Source: Geodermatophilus tzadiensis
Lineage (GTDB): Bacteria > Actinomycetota > Actinomycetes > Mycobacteriales > Geodermatophilaceae
DNA length: 64,000 nt
Direction of reading: 5' to 3'
Assembly (NCBI RefSeq): GCF_003002915.1
Contig: NZ_PVTG01000001.1
Coordinates: 1-64,000, forward strand
Made by a program: the position numbers and the translations under genes. Positions 36,958 to 45,946 of this stretch are shown here, piece by piece. Each line of letters opens with the position of its first letter. Position 1 is the first letter of the stretch. Under the pieces are notes generated by a model, which was not told where the DNA came from, made no database searches, and worked only from the letters and a program-made list of their open reading frames with translations.

Positions 36958-38358
36958 ATGGACCTCCGCTCGCGCTCCCGGGGCGCACTCGTCGTGCTGT
37001 CGGCACTCGGCGTCCTGGTGACGTCGGGCTGCTCCTACGTGGTGATCGGCCAGCCGAGCTCGCAGCTCGCGCCGCAGCAGTCGGTGGGCGACGGCGCCGT
37101 GCCGATCGTCGGCTCGACCGACGGGCCGATCGACACGCTGGCCCGCAACGCGCTGGCCGACCTGGAGACCTACTGGACGGCGACGTTCCCCGACGTCTAC
37201 GGCGAGGCGTTCCCGCCGCTGACCGGCGGCTACTTCAGCGTCGACCCCGACGACGTCGACCCCGGCGCCTACCCCGAGGGCATCGGCTGCGGCACCGACC
37301 CGCGCGACCTGGAGAACAACGCCTTCTACTGCTCCGCGCAGGGCGTGCCCAACTCCGACTCGATCAGCTACGACCGGGCCTTCCTCGGCCAGCTCGCCGC
37401 CGAGTACGGCGAGGTGCTGCCGCAGCTGGTCATGGCGCACGAGTTCGGCCACGCGGTGCAGGCCCGGGTCGGGTACCCGGAGGCCTCGATCGCCACCGAG
37501 ACCCAGGCCGACTGCCTGGCCGGCGCCTGGACGGCGTGGGTCGCCGACGGCAGCGCCGAGTACGCGCAGCTCGACACCGACGACCTCGACCAGCTGCTGC
37601 GCGGCTACTTCCTGCTGCGCGACCCGGTGGGCACCGGCAGCGGCGAGCAGCAGGCCCACGGCTCCTACTTCGACCGGGTCTCGGCGTTCCAGGAGGGCTT
37701 CGACGACGGCCCGACCGCCTGCCGCGACAACTTCGGCCCTCAGCGCATCTTCACCCAGGGCGAGTTCACCAGCGACGTGGACTTCGCCAACCGGGGCAAC
37801 GCGCCCTTCCCCCAGACCCAGGACATCATCGCCCGGTCGCTGCCGGAGTTCTGGACGCGCGCCTTCCAGGAGGTGCTCGACGGCACGTTCGCCGAGCCGA
37901 CGCTCGACACGTTCTCCGGCACCCCGCCCGGGTGCGCCGAGGCCGACGTCGCGCTCGTCTTCTGCGCCGACGGCGGGGACGGCGACGCCGGTCTGGTCGC
38001 CTACGACACCCGCTTCGCGCAGGAGTCCTACGAACTCGGCGACTTCGCCGTGGTGACCGGGGTGGCGATCCCCTACGCGCTGGCCGCCCGCGAGCAGCTG
38101 GGCCTGGCCACCGACGGCACCGACGCGCTGCAGTCGGCCGTGTGCCTGACCGGCTGGTACTCCGCGCAGGTCTACAACCGGCAGTTGACGAACGTGACGA
38201 TCTCGCCCGGTGACCTCGACGAGAGCGTGCAGTTCCTGCTCACCTACGGCAACGACCCCGACGTGCTCGCCGACGTCGAGCTGACCGGGTTCCAGCTGGT
38301 CGACGTCTTCCGCGCCGGCTTCCTGCAGGGCGCCGGCCCCTGCGACGTGGGCGCCTGA
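36958..38358 (+). CDS. Putative neutral zinc metallopeptidase, lipoprotein (YpfJ-like)
   Basis: The 466-residue protein has a signal peptide with a relaxed lipobox (LVTSGC, Cys25), so it is probably anchored outside the membrane. The zinc motif is MAHEFGHAVQ (HEFGH 161-165) with Glu181 in TETQADCLAG as likely third ligand, the pattern of the neutral zinc metallopeptidase family. Four further Cys pairs suggest disulfides. The rest (200-466) has no signature I can name. TAGGGG ends seven bases before the ATG. It is followed by a hairpin element and converges with a thioredoxin-TPR gene. Proteolytic targets are unknown. Confidence 0.82.
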   Translation: MDLRSRSRGALVVLSALGVLVTSGCSYVVIGQPSSQLAPQQSVGDGAVPIVGSTDGPIDTLARNALADLETYWTATFPDVYGEAFPPLTGGYFSVDPDDVDPGAYPEGIGCGTDPRDLENNAFYCSAQGVPNSDSISYDRAFLGQLAAEYGEVLPQLVMAHEFGHAVQARVGYPEASIATETQADCLAGAWTAWVADGSAEYAQLDTDDLDQLLRGYFLLRDPVGTGSGEQQAHGSYFDRVSAFQEGFDDGPTACRDNFGPQRIFTQGEFTSDVDFANRGNAPFPQTQDIIARSLPEFWTRAFQEVLDGTFAEPTLDTFSGTPPGCAEADVALVFCADGGDGDAGLVAYDTRFAQESYELGDFAVVTGVAIPYALAAREQLGLATDGTDALQSAVCLTGWYSAQVYNRQLTNVTISPGDLDESVQFLLTYGNDPDVLADVELTGFQLVDVFRAGFLQGAGPCDVGA

Positions 38359-38362
38359 CGAA

Positions 38363-38418
38363 GGACCCCCTCGCCCCCCACCGCTCGCGAGCTCGCGGCG
38401 GGCCCCTGCGAGGGGGCC
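38363..38418. repeat. Palindromic hairpin element family 2, copy A (bidirectional terminator candidate)
   Basis: Read on the minus strand: outer stem CCCCCTCGC / GCGAGGGGG, inner stem CCGCCGC / GCGGTGG, tip GAGCTCGCGA. The inner stem and tip flank (GAG...CGAGCGGTGG) are the same as in copies at 61281 and 61969, whereas the outer stem differs but still pairs. It fills the gap between two convergent genes almost completely. Confidence 0.8.
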
Positions 38419-38420
38419 GC

Positions 38421-39398
38421 TCAGTACAGGGCGGCCATGAGCTGGCGGCGGGCGGCGACCACCCGCGGGTCCTCGGGGCCGACGACGTCGAACAGCCCCA
38501 CCAGGTGCTGCCGGGCCCGGTCGCGGTCCTCCCCCGCGGTGCGGCGGACGACGTCGACCAGGCGGGTGAAGGCCCCCTCGACGTCGCCGGTGCCGAGCAG
38601 GAAGTCGGCGGCGCGGGTCTGCGCCTCGACGTCGTCGGGCGCGGCGTCGGCCCGGGCCAGCGCGTCGGGGCCGGCGGCGTCGGCACGGCGGAACAGCTGC
38701 ACCTGGCGCAGTGCCAGGCCGGCGACCGGGTGGTCGGGCTCGGTCTCGAGGATCGCGGCGTAGGCGGCCTCGGCGGCCTCCAGGTCACCGCTCTCGAGCG
38801 CGGCCTCGGCAGCGTCGAGGCGGGGGTCGTCCAGGCCGTCGTCGGCACCCTCGTCGCCGCCGGGCACCGCGCCGCCGGTGGTGGCGCGCACCAGCTCGGT
38901 GACGAACTGGCGGGCCTGCTCCTCGGGGATGGCGCCGGTGAACTCCGCGACCAGCTGGCCCTGCCAGACCGCCTTGACCGCCGGGATGCCCTGCACGCGC
39001 AGGCCCTGGGCGAGCGCCGGGTTGGCGTCCACGTCGACCTTGGCCAGCACCCACGAGCCGCCGCCCTCCACGGCCAGCCGCTCGAGGACCGGGGACAGCT
39101 GCTTGCACGGGCCGCACCACTCGGCCCACAGGTCGAGCACGACCGGCACCTGGAAGGACCGGTCGAGGACCTCGGTCTGGAAGGTGGCCTCGGTGACGTC
39201 CACCACCGCCGCACCGGGCGCGCCCGTGGGGGCGGCGGCGCTCGGCGGCGGGGCGGCCTGGGCCCGCGCGGCGGCCTCGGAGCGCGCCTTGACGGCGGCG
39301 AGGTCGACCGCGCCGGCCAGGGAGGCGGCCAGCTGGGCCTGCTGGGCCTGCGCGCGCGGGTCGGGGCGTCCGGGACGGGTGGGCTGCATGCTCCCCAT
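38421..39398 (-). CDS. Thioredoxin-domain protein with TPR region (CnoX/YbbN-like)
   Basis: The 325-residue protein has an Ala-rich N-terminal leader, a thioredoxin domain (about 65-180) with WAEWCGPCKQL (Cys95, Cys98) and the cis-Pro segment VQGIPAVKAVWQ, then TPR-like helices (about 190-325: AEAALESGDLEAAEAAYAAIL, ADFLLGTGDVEGAFTRLVDVV). This matches the co-chaperone-like YbbN/CnoX family, cytosolic and protective against oxidative unfolding. The CXXC is intact. Two close Met codons (39398 and 39389) are possible starts. It is monocistronic. Confidence 0.88.
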   Translation of the reverse strand: MGSMQPTRPGRPDPRAQAQQAQLAASLAGAVDLAAVKARSEAAARAQAAPPPSAAAPTGAPGAAVVDVTEATFQTEVLDRSFQVPVVLDLWAEWCGPCKQLSPVLERLAVEGGGSWVLAKVDVDANPALAQGLRVQGIPAVKAVWQGQLVAEFTGAIPEEQARQFVTELVRATTGGAVPGGDEGADDGLDDPRLDAAEAALESGDLEAAEAAYAAILETEPDHPVAGLALRQVQLFRRADAAGPDALARADAAPDDVEAQTRAADFLLGTGDVEGAFTRLVDVVRRTAGEDRDRARQHLVGLFDVVGPEDPRVVAARRQLMAALY

Positions 39399-39424
39399 GA
39401 TCCCACCGGCCGGCGGGCGCGGTG

Positions 39425-39958
39425 TCAGCCCTCGGCGGACGGGGCCGGCTCCACGCCCGCGACGTCACCGGCGCCCAGGCGGACCCGGCGCAGCACCTGG
39501 AAGAGGGTGTCCAACTCGGCCTCGGGCAGGTCACCGAGGCCGAAGCCGAGAGCGGTGAGGTCGCCGGTGGCCGCCTCCACGACCTCGCGCCCGCGCTCGG
39601 TGATGCCGGCCAGCACGCCGCGGCCGTCGGCGGGGTTGGGCCGGCGGTCGACGAACCCGGCCGCGACCAGCCGGTCGATGGCGTTGGTGACGCTGGTCGG
39701 GTGCACCATCAGCCGACTGCCGATGACCTTCAGCGGCAGCTGCCCAGTGCGGCTGAAGGTGAGCAGCACCAGCACCTCGTAGCGGGCGAAGGTCAGCCCG
39801 TGCGGGCGCAGGACCTCGTCGAAGCGGGCGAGCAGGATCTGCTGCACCCGGAACACCGACGTCGCCGCGCGCATCGCCGCCGCCGGCCCGAAGCGCTGCT
39901 CCCAGCTCTCCCCCGCGCGCTCGATCGGGTCGAACGGCAGCCCCAGCGCCCGAGCCAT
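39425..39958 (-). CDS. MarR family transcriptional regulator
   Basis: The 177-residue protein has the winged-helix core LLTFSRTGQLPLKVIGSRLMVHPTSVTNAIDRLVAAGFVDRRPNPADGRGVLAGIT with the usual D-x-R wing, flanked by dimerisation helices. It likely binds a palindrome as a dimer and responds to a small ligand. It is divergent from the DUF559-like gene, with palindrome copy 1 between them; whether it controls that gene is unknown. The ATG is seven bases from a TAGCGT -10 box. Confidence 0.92.
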   Translation of the reverse strand: MARALGLPFDPIERAGESWEQRFGPAAAMRAATSVFRVQQILLARFDEVLRPHGLTFARYEVLVLLTFSRTGQLPLKVIGSRLMVHPTSVTNAIDRLVAAGFVDRRPNPADGRGVLAGITERGREVVEAATGDLTALGFGLGDLPEAELDTLFQVLRRVRLGAGDVAGVEPAPSAEG

Positions 39959-39965
39959 GCGCGGA

Positions 39966-39971
39966 ACGCTA
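39966..39971 (-). promoter_or_regulatory. Probable -10 box of the MarR gene (leaderless)
   Basis: TAGCGT on the minus strand, seven bases before the ATG at 39958; identical hexamer and spacing to the glgE promoter. Confidence 0.45.
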
Positions 39972-40023
39972 CCTGCCCCCGCCCCGCCCCCCTGTGTGCC
40001 GATCCACCCACCCGGACGCGCGG

Positions 40024-40072
40024 TGTCGACCTGGTGTGGTCTCAGCGCCCGTGAGACCGCCCCAGGTCGACA
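40024..40072. repeat. Palindrome family 1, copy 1
   Basis: Hairpin with two 21-base arms (TGTCGACCTGG...GGTCTCA and its complement), 19 of 21 positions pairing, around the 7-base loop GCGCCCG. Copy 2 at 41020-41074 has the same arms and loop. This copy lies between divergent genes, so it is not a plain terminator. Confidence 0.9.
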
Positions 40073-40132
40073 GGGCGCGGCGCCTGTGGACGGCGCCGAC
40101 CCGCCCGGGGCCATCCACGCCATCCTCCGGCG

Positions 40133-41053
40133 GTGCCCGTGACACCCCTCCGGCCGACCGCGCTGCGCGGCCGCGTCTTCCGCGGATCGGCCCAGGTCGC
40201 AGCTGGGCGCCTGACCAAGGCACAGTTGCGCAGCAGCGCGTGGCAGCGCGTCTTCCGCGACGTCTACGCCTGCTCGACGGTGACGGTGACGCACCGGCTG
40301 CGCGCCGTCGCCGCCGCCCGTCTGCTGGTGCCCGGCGCCGTCGTCTCCGGGCGCAGCGCCGCGGTCCTCTGGGGCGTGGACGTCGCGGGACCGGCCGACG
40401 ACGTCGAGCTGACCGTCCCGCCGGGCTCCTCGGCGTGCACCGTGCCCGGGGTCCGCGTCCGTCGCTGGCCCCTGGCCGGCGATCAGGTCACCGCACGCTC
40501 GGGCACGCGGGTGACCACCGCGCCGGTCACGGCCGTCGACCTCGGGCGCAGCGTCCACCCGCTGGTGGAGGCGGTGGCGCTGGTCGACGCCCTCGTGGTC
40601 GCCCGGGTCACCGACCTCGACGCCGTCCGGGCCGCCGCCGACGCCGCGACCGGGCCCCGCTGCCGGCGTGCACGGCAGGTGGCCGGCCTCGCCGACGGCC
40701 TCGCGGGGTCGCCGCAGGAGACCCGGCTGCGGCTGCTCCTGCACGCCTCCCGGCTCCCGCGCCCCGTCGCCCAGTTCCGCGTCCGGGACGACGCCGGCCG
40801 CGAGATCGCCCGGGTGGACTTCGCTTGGCCGGACCACCACCTGGCCGTCGAGTACGAGGGGCGGTGGCACGGCCGGCCGCAGCAGGTGGCGCCGGACCGT
40901 GCGCGGCTCAACCGGCTGACCGCGGCGGGGTGGCGGGTGGTCTTCGTGACCGCCGAGGACCTCCGCGAGCCCGACCAGGTCATCGCCCGCGTCGCCGCGG
41001 CCCTCGCCCAGTCAGCGCCCGGTGTCGACCTGGTGCGGTCTCAGCGCCCGTGA
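40133..41053 (+). CDS. DUF559-like (Vsr-fold) protein with AbiEi-like N-terminus
   Basis: The 306-residue protein has an N-terminal segment resembling actinobacterial AbiEi-type antitoxin proteins (GRLTKAQLRSSAWQRVFRDVYAC, a winged-helix pattern) and a C-terminal 100 residues like DUF559 Vsr-fold nucleases: QETRLRLLLHASRLPRPVAQF, ARVDFAWPDHHLAVEYEGRWHG with the Asp and Glu expected at a metal site, and VVFVTAEDLRE. Catalysis is not proven. The last ten codons (GVDLVRSQRP) and the stop are encoded by palindrome copy 2; copy 1 lies 60 bases before the start. GTG 40133 is assumed, GTG 40139 possible. No toxin partner is adjacent. Confidence 0.75.
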   Translation: MPVTPLRPTALRGRVFRGSAQVAAGRLTKAQLRSSAWQRVFRDVYACSTVTVTHRLRAVAAARLLVPGAVVSGRSAAVLWGVDVAGPADDVELTVPPGSSACTVPGVRVRRWPLAGDQVTARSGTRVTTAPVTAVDLGRSVHPLVEAVALVDALVVARVTDLDAVRAAADAATGPRCRRARQVAGLADGLAGSPQETRLRLLLHASRLPRPVAQFRVRDDAGREIARVDFAWPDHHLAVEYEGRWHGRPQQVAPDRARLNRLTAAGWRVVFVTAEDLREPDQVIARVAAALAQSAPGVDLVRSQRP

Positions 41054-41074
41054 GACCGCACCAGGTCGACACCG
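41020..41074. repeat. Palindrome family 1, copy 2
   Basis: A perfect 24-bp stem (CGGTGTCGACCTGG...GGTCTCA with its complement) around the loop GCGCCCG. It supplies the last codons and the TGA of the DUF559-like gene and ends 23 bases before the stop of the convergent oxidoreductase gene. Direct repeat of copy 1 at about 1-kb distance. Confidence 0.9.
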
Positions 41075-41096
41075 CGCGGGACGGCGCGACGGGAGC

Positions 41097-42563
41097 TCAG
41101 ACGGCCGGGCGGAGGGGCGGGGCCTGGCGGACGCCGAACACCTCCCGCAGCGCGACCCTGGCCGCGTTGTCCCCGCAGGCGCCGTGCACCGCGGGCCCGG
41201 GCGGGGTGGCCGCCGACGCCAGGTAGACGCCCGGCACCGGCGTCTTGTGCGTGTTCCACCGCGGCACCGGGCGGAAGAGCATCTGCCGCAGCGACGCCTC
41301 GCCGTTGGAGATGTCGCCCCCGACGTGGTTGGGGTTCCACGCCTGCATCGCCGGGGCGTTCTTCACCGCCCGCTCGAGGATCGTGTCGCGGAAGCCGGGC
41401 GCGAACCGCTCGACCTGCGCCTCGATCGCGGCGGTCATGTCGACGTCGGACCCGTGGGGCACGTGCACGTACGCCCAGAAGACGTGCCCGCCCTCGGGCG
41501 CCCGGGTCGGGTCGACGACGGTCGGCTGGACGGCGAGGACGTAGGGCCTGTCGGTGATCCGCCCCGCCGCCGGCGCCGCCTCCCCCTCCATCGTCTCGGC
41601 CAGCGTCCCGGCCACGTGGATGGTGCCCGCCCGGCGCACCTCCGGGTTGGCCCACGGCACCGGCTCGGACAGCACCCAGTCGATCTTGAAGACGCCGGGC
41701 CCGTGCCCGTACCGCGACACCCACCGCCGGTAGCCCGGGTGGACGCGGTCGCCGGCCATCTGCACCAGCGCGCGGGGCGTGGTGTCGAGCAGCACGGCCG
41801 GGACGCCGTCGAACTCGCGCAGGTCGGTGACCAGGTGCCCGGTGACGACCTCGCCGCCCTGCTGCTCCAGCGCGGTGACCATCGCGTCGGCCAGCCGCTG
41901 CGAGCCGCCCTCGACCAGCGGCCACCCGCGGTGGTGCGCCAGCATCCCGAGCACCAGGCCCAGGCCCGCGGTGAGCGGCCGGGCCAGGTCGAGCATGCCG
42001 TGCGCGGCGGCGCCGGCGATCAGCGCCTGGGCGCCGTCGGTCTCGAAGTAGCGGCGGGCCAGCCAGCGGACGTTGGGCAGCGCGTTGAGCGCGAAGTGGG
42101 TGATCGCCGCGACGCTGCGCGTGGGCGGCCGGCGCAGCTCGCTGGTGAGGAAGAAGTCGACGACGTCCTGGCCGTGCTCGACCAGCGGCTCGAACAGGCG
42201 GCGGTAGGCCGGGCCGTCGACCCCCAGCCCCTCGACCGTCTCGTCGAGCGAGTACCGGGACACCGCGGCCCGCCCGCCGTCGAGCGGGTGGGCGTAGGCG
42301 ACCTCCGGGTGCAGCAGCCGCACGCCCCGGCTGGGCAGGTCGAACTCGCGGAAGAACGGGGCCGCGGCGGCCATGGGGTGCACGATCGAGCAGGTGTCGT
42401 GCCGGTAGCCCGGCCGGGTCAGCTCCTCGGTGCGCATCCCGCCACCGGGCTTGTCCGCCTGCTCGACCACCTGCACGCGCAGGCCGGCGGCGGCCAGCCG
42501 GAGGGCGGCGGCCAGGCCGTTCGGCCCGGCTCCCACGACGACGGCGTCCGGCTTCCCGTTCAC
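41097..42563 (-). CDS. NAD(P)/FAD-dependent oxidoreductase, phytoene desaturase-like
   Basis: The 488-residue flavoprotein starts with a Rossmann motif DAVVVGAGPNGLAAALRLAAAGLRVQVVEQADKPGGGMRTEE and ends with PGVYLASAATPPGPAVHGACGDNAARVAL, the pattern of the phytoene desaturase/PYROXD2 group. No carotenoid genes are nearby, so a carotenoid substrate is not supported. The GTG at 42563 follows CAGACT by six bases, as at the CysK2-like gene. meaB begins 23 bases upstream on the same strand. Confidence 0.87.
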   Translation of the reverse strand: MNGKPDAVVVGAGPNGLAAALRLAAAGLRVQVVEQADKPGGGMRTEELTRPGYRHDTCSIVHPMAAAAPFFREFDLPSRGVRLLHPEVAYAHPLDGGRAAVSRYSLDETVEGLGVDGPAYRRLFEPLVEHGQDVVDFFLTSELRRPPTRSVAAITHFALNALPNVRWLARRYFETDGAQALIAGAAAHGMLDLARPLTAGLGLVLGMLAHHRGWPLVEGGSQRLADAMVTALEQQGGEVVTGHLVTDLREFDGVPAVLLDTTPRALVQMAGDRVHPGYRRWVSRYGHGPGVFKIDWVLSEPVPWANPEVRRAGTIHVAGTLAETMEGEAAPAAGRITDRPYVLAVQPTVVDPTRAPEGGHVFWAYVHVPHGSDVDMTAAIEAQVERFAPGFRDTILERAVKNAPAMQAWNPNHVGGDISNGEASLRQMLFRPVPRWNTHKTPVPGVYLASAATPPGPAVHGACGDNAARVALREVFGVRQAPPLRPAV

Positions 42564-42586
42564 CGGCCCAGTCTGCCCGCGGGGCC

Positions 42587-43606
42587 TCAGAGCTGCGCGA
42601 GGAGCCGGTCGGCGGCGCGGTAGGGGTCGGTCTCCCCCGCCACCACCTCGGCGGCCAGCGCCGCCAGCGCCGCCGAGCCGCGCACCTCCCCGATCCGCTC
42701 GCGGAGCCCGGCCAGCGCGAGGGCCTCGATCTCGCGGGCGGCCCGCTCGGTCCGCCGGCGCGCGCCCTCGCCCGACGCCGCCAGCCAGCGACGGTGCGCC
42801 TCGACCTCGGTGAGGACCCGGTCCACGCCCTCGCCCCGGGCGGCCACCGTGCGCAGGACCGGCGGCCGCCAGGCGTCCGGCCCGGGGTGCCGCCCGCCGA
42901 GCGACTGGGCGTAGCGCAGGTCGCGCACCGTCTGGTCGGCGCCGTCGCGGTCGGCCTTGTTGACGACGAGCACGTCGGCGACCTCGAGGATCCCGGCCTT
43001 GGCCGCCTGGATGCCGTCGCCCATCCCCGGGGCCACGAGCACCAGCGTGGTGTCGGCCAGCGCGGCGATCTCCAGCTCCGACTGACCGACGCCGACCGTC
43101 TCGACCAGCACGACGTCGCACCCGGCCGCGTCGAGCACCCGCAGCGCCTGCGGGGTGGCCCAGGCCAGCCCGCCGAGGTGCCCGCGGGAGGCCATCGAGC
43201 GGATGTAGACGCCGGGGTCGCCGGCGTGGTCCTGCATGCGCACGCGGTCGCCGAGCAGCGCGCCGCCGGAGAAGGGCGAGGACGGGTCGACGGCGAGCAC
43301 GCCCACCCGCCGGCCGGCGGCCCGCAGCGCGCGCACCAGCGCGGTCGTCGTCGTCGACTTGCCCACGCCGGGCGCCCCGGTCAGGCCCAGCACCTGCGCC
43401 CGGCCGGTGTGCGGGGCCAGCGCCGCGGCGACCTCGCGCAGCACCGGGCTCGCGTCCTCGACCAGCGAGATCAGCCGGGCCACCGCGCGCGCCTCGCCGT
43501 CGCGGGCCCGGTCGACCAGGTCGGGGACGTCGACAGCGCGCCGGCCCCGCCTCCCTCGGGGGGTGGCGGGGCCGGGCGTGGCGACGGCGAGGCCGTCGGA
43601 GGTCAC
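42587..43606 (-). CDS. meaB: Methylmalonyl-CoA mutase-associated GTPase MeaB
   Basis: MeaB is a G3E-type GTPase that guards and loads the B12 cofactor of acyl-CoA mutases. The 339-residue protein has P-loop GAPGVGKST (77-85), [28 protein letters not shown] and NKADRDGA. The GTG overlaps the thiolase stop as GTGA. Its client is probably the ethylmalonyl-CoA mutase encoded at 57.5-59.5 kb, and any methylmalonyl-CoA mutase elsewhere. Confidence 0.95.
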   Translation of the reverse strand: MTSDGLAVATPGPATPRGRRGRRAVDVPDLVDRARDGEARAVARLISLVEDASPVLREVAAALAPHTGRAQVLGLTGAPGVGKSTTTTALVRALRAAGRRVGVLAVDPSSPFSGGALLGDRVRMQDHAGDPGVYIRSMASRGHLGGLAWATPQALRVLDAAGCDVVLVETVGVGQSELEIAALADTTLVLVAPGMGDGIQAAKAGILEVADVLVVNKADRDGADQTVRDLRYAQSLGGRHPGPDAWRPPVLRTVAARGEGVDRVLTEVEAHRRWLAASGEGARRRTERAAREIEALALAGLRERIGEVRGSAALAALAAEVVAGETDPYRAADRLLAQL

Positions 43607-44793
43607 GCGCGGGCGGGCACGTGCAGGATCAGCGCGTCGCCCTGCCCGCCACCGCCGCACAGCGCGGCGGCACCCACGCCGCCGCCGCGCCGGCGCAGCT
43701 CCAGCGCCACGTCGAGGACGATCCGGGCACCGCTCATGCCGATCGGGTGGCCCAGGGCGATGGCGCCGCCGTTGGGGTTGACCTTCTCGGGGTCGATGCC
43801 GAGCTCCCGGGTGGAGACCAGCGCGACGGCGGCGAACGCCTCGTTGAACTCGACCAGGTCGAGCTCCTTCGGGTCGATGCCCTCCCGCTCGCAGGCCCGC
43901 TGGACGGCGCGCGAGGGCTGGCTCTGCAGCGTGGCGTCGGGCCCGGCGACGACACCGTGCGCGCCGATCTCCGCGATCGGGGTGATGCCCAGCTCGGCGG
44001 CCTTCTCGGCGCTCATCACGACGACCGCGCAGGCGCCGTCGGAGATCTGCGAGGAGGTGCCGGCGGTGATGGTGCCGTCCTTCGCGAAGGCCGGCGTGAG
44101 CCGCGACAGGGTCTCGACCGTGGTGTCGGCGCGGACGCCCTCGTCGTCGCGGAACTCGATCGGGTCGCCCTTGCGCTGCGGGATGAGGACCGGGGCGATG
44201 GCCTCCTCGAAGACCCCGTTCTTCCCGGCGCGGGCGGCCTTCTGGTGGCTCTCGGCGGCGAAGGCGTCCTGCTCCTCGCGGGTCAGGTCGTAGCGGCCGT
44301 TGGCCTGCTCGGTCAGCGCGCCCATGGCGACCTGGTCGAAGGTGTCCGACAGCCCGTCGTGGGCCATGGCGTCGACCAGCGTGGTGTTGCCGTACTTGGT
44401 GCCGGTGCGGGAGCCGGGCAGCAGGTGCGGCGCCTGGGTCATCGACTCCTGGCCGCCGGCCACGACGACGTCGAACTCACCGGCGCGGATGAGCTGGTCG
44501 GCCATCGCGATGGCGCTCAGGCCCGACAGGCACACCTTGTTCACGGTGATGGCCGGCACCGTCATCGGGATGCCGGCGGCGACGGCCGCCGGGCGGGCCG
44601 GGTTCTGGCCGGCGCCGGCCTGCAGCACCTGGCCCATGATCACGTACTCGACCTGGTCGCCGGAGATGCCGGCGCGCTCGAGCGCGGCCCGGATGGCGAC
44701 CGCGCCGAGGTCGGCCGCGGAGAAGTCCTTGAGCGAGCCGAGCAGGCGGCCCATCGGCGTGCGGGCGCCGCTGACGATGACCGAGCGGGACAT
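43603..44793 (-). CDS. Acetyl-CoA acetyltransferase (thiolase)
   Basis: The 396-residue thiolase condenses two acetyl-CoA to acetoacetyl-CoA, the entry of the ethylmalonyl-CoA pathway, or works in reverse in degradation. Active-site residues are all present: Cys88 in VNKVCLSGL, His in the NEAFA and GHPIGMSG motifs, and Cys in [18 protein letters not shown] precedes the ATG. It heads the operon thiolase-meaB-oxidoreductase. Two short palindromes in its upstream region (44809-44828 and 44894-44907) may be regulatory. Confidence 0.95.
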   Translation of the reverse strand: MSRSVIVSGARTPMGRLLGSLKDFSAADLGAVAIRAALERAGISGDQVEYVIMGQVLQAGAGQNPARPAAVAAGIPMTVPAITVNKVCLSGLSAIAMADQLIRAGEFDVVVAGGQESMTQAPHLLPGSRTGTKYGNTTLVDAMAHDGLSDTFDQVAMGALTEQANGRYDLTREEQDAFAAESHQKAARAGKNGVFEEAIAPVLIPQRKGDPIEFRDDEGVRADTTVETLSRLTPAFAKDGTITAGTSSQISDGACAVVVMSAEKAAELGITPIAEIGAHGVVAGPDATLQSQPSRAVQRACEREGIDPKELDLVEFNEAFAAVALVSTRELGIDPEKVNPNGGAIALGHPIGMSGARIVLDVALELRRRGGGVGAAALCGGGGQGDALILHVPARA

Positions 44794-44808
44794 GGTGCCT
44801 CCAGTGCC

Positions 44809-44828
44809 GGTCGCCGCCGCTGGCGACC
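44809..44828. promoter_or_regulatory. Palindrome in the thiolase 5' region
   Basis: GGTCGCC-N6-GGCGACC, extendable by one pair on each side, 16 bases upstream of the thiolase ATG. It could be an operator or form an RNA hairpin in the leader close to the ribosome binding site. Confidence 0.4.
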
Positions 44829-44893
44829 GCGGGTCGGGCCGCACCGGCTCGGGACGGCAGGTGGCGGCGGAAGGGCTGCCGGTCAGGATAGAT

Positions 44894-44907
44894 CGGTTCT
44901 CCAACCG
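44894..44907. promoter_or_regulatory. Palindrome in the thiolase promoter zone
   Basis: CGGTT-CTCC-AACCG lies directly upstream of TATCCT (44885-44890, minus strand), a possible -10 for the thiolase operon, so it would occupy the promoter spacer. Repressor site is an inference. Confidence 0.35.
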
Positions 44908-44986
44908 GGTCGACGACCCCGGAGGTTCGATGGCGCGCGACCGGGTAGGCCGCGAGAGGTCCCCGACCCCGAGCAGAGGAGGCACC

Positions 44987-45835
44987 GTGCCCCGCCTGAC
45001 CGTCGGCACCGAGAACGGCCAGCCCGTCGAGCTGCACTTCGAGGACCACGGCTCCGGCCGTCCCGTCGTGCTCATCCACGGGTGGCCGCTGTCCGGCCGC
45101 TCCTGGGAGGCCCAGGTCGGCCCCCTGGTGGAGGCCGGCCACCGCGTCGTCACCTACGACCGGAGGGGCTTCGGCGACTCCTCCCAGCCCTGGAGCGGCT
45201 ACGACTACGACACCTTCGCCGCGGACCTCGACGCGCTGCTCACGCACCTGGACCTGACCGACGTCACCCTCGTCGGCTTCTCCATGGGCGGCGGCGAGGT
45301 CGTGCGCCACCTGTCCCGCTACGGCACCGCGCGGGTGCGGAGCGCCGTCCTCGCCGCGGCCGTGCCGCCCTACCTCCACAAGAGCGCCGACAACCCCGAC
45401 GGCGGCCTCGACGACGCCACCATCGAGCAGTTCCAGCAGGGCGTGCGCGGCGACCGGCTGGCCTTCCTCGACGGCTTCACCAAGGACTTCTTCACCCCCG
45501 GCGGGTCCGGCCTGCTCAAGGGCACCGCGGTGAGCGAGGAGCAGCGCCGCTACGCCCTGCAGATCGCCGCGTTCGCCTCGCCCAAGGGGACGCTGGACTG
45601 CATCACCGCCTTCGGCCGCACCGACTTCCGGGGCGACGTCGCGGCGGTCACCGTGCCGACGCTGGTGATCCACGGCGACAGCGACGCGATCGTCCCGTTC
45701 GAGGTCAGCGGGAAGCGGGCACACGAGGCCATCGCCGGCAGCGAGCTGGTCGTCATCGAGGGCGGCCCGCACGGCGTCAACGCCTCGCACGCCGAGCAGT
45801 TCAACCGGGCGCTGCTGGACTTCCTCGCCCGCTAG
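44987..45835 (+). CDS. Alpha/beta hydrolase (non-heme chloroperoxidase/esterase-like)
   Basis: The 282-residue protein has the oxyanion segment [17 protein letters not shown], nucleophile Ser in GFSMGGGE, the acid in [12 protein letters not shown] and His in [10 protein letters not shown], with a cap region containing [14 protein letters not shown], the pattern of cofactor-free chloroperoxidase-type esterases. AGAGGAGGCACC before the GTG at 44987 decides the start; an ATG at 44930 lacks such a site. It is divergent from the thiolase gene. Natural substrate unknown. Confidence 0.9.
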   Translation: MPRLTVGTENGQPVELHFEDHGSGRPVVLIHGWPLSGRSWEAQVGPLVEAGHRVVTYDRRGFGDSSQPWSGYDYDTFAADLDALLTHLDLTDVTLVGFSMGGGEVVRHLSRYGTARVRSAVLAAAVPPYLHKSADNPDGGLDDATIEQFQQGVRGDRLAFLDGFTKDFFTPGGSGLLKGTAVSEEQRRYALQIAAFASPKGTLDCITAFGRTDFRGDVAAVTVPTLVIHGDSDAIVPFEVSGKRAHEAIAGSELVVIEGGPHGVNASHAEQFNRALLDFLAR

Positions 45836-45946
45836 GGCGGACTGCCCGCCCGGGGCCCGTCGCACTCCCGCGTACGGCGGACCCCGGTACGTGATGCGCA
45901 CCACACTCTGTAGGTCGTCTCAGACGTCTTGCGCCACCATGGCGCG

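Noticed and set aside
41097..42563. Carotenoid biosynthesis assignment for the desaturase-like flavoprotein
   Set aside because: No crtB, crtE or lycopene cyclase gene is near, and the sequence resembles the broader PYROXD2-like group.
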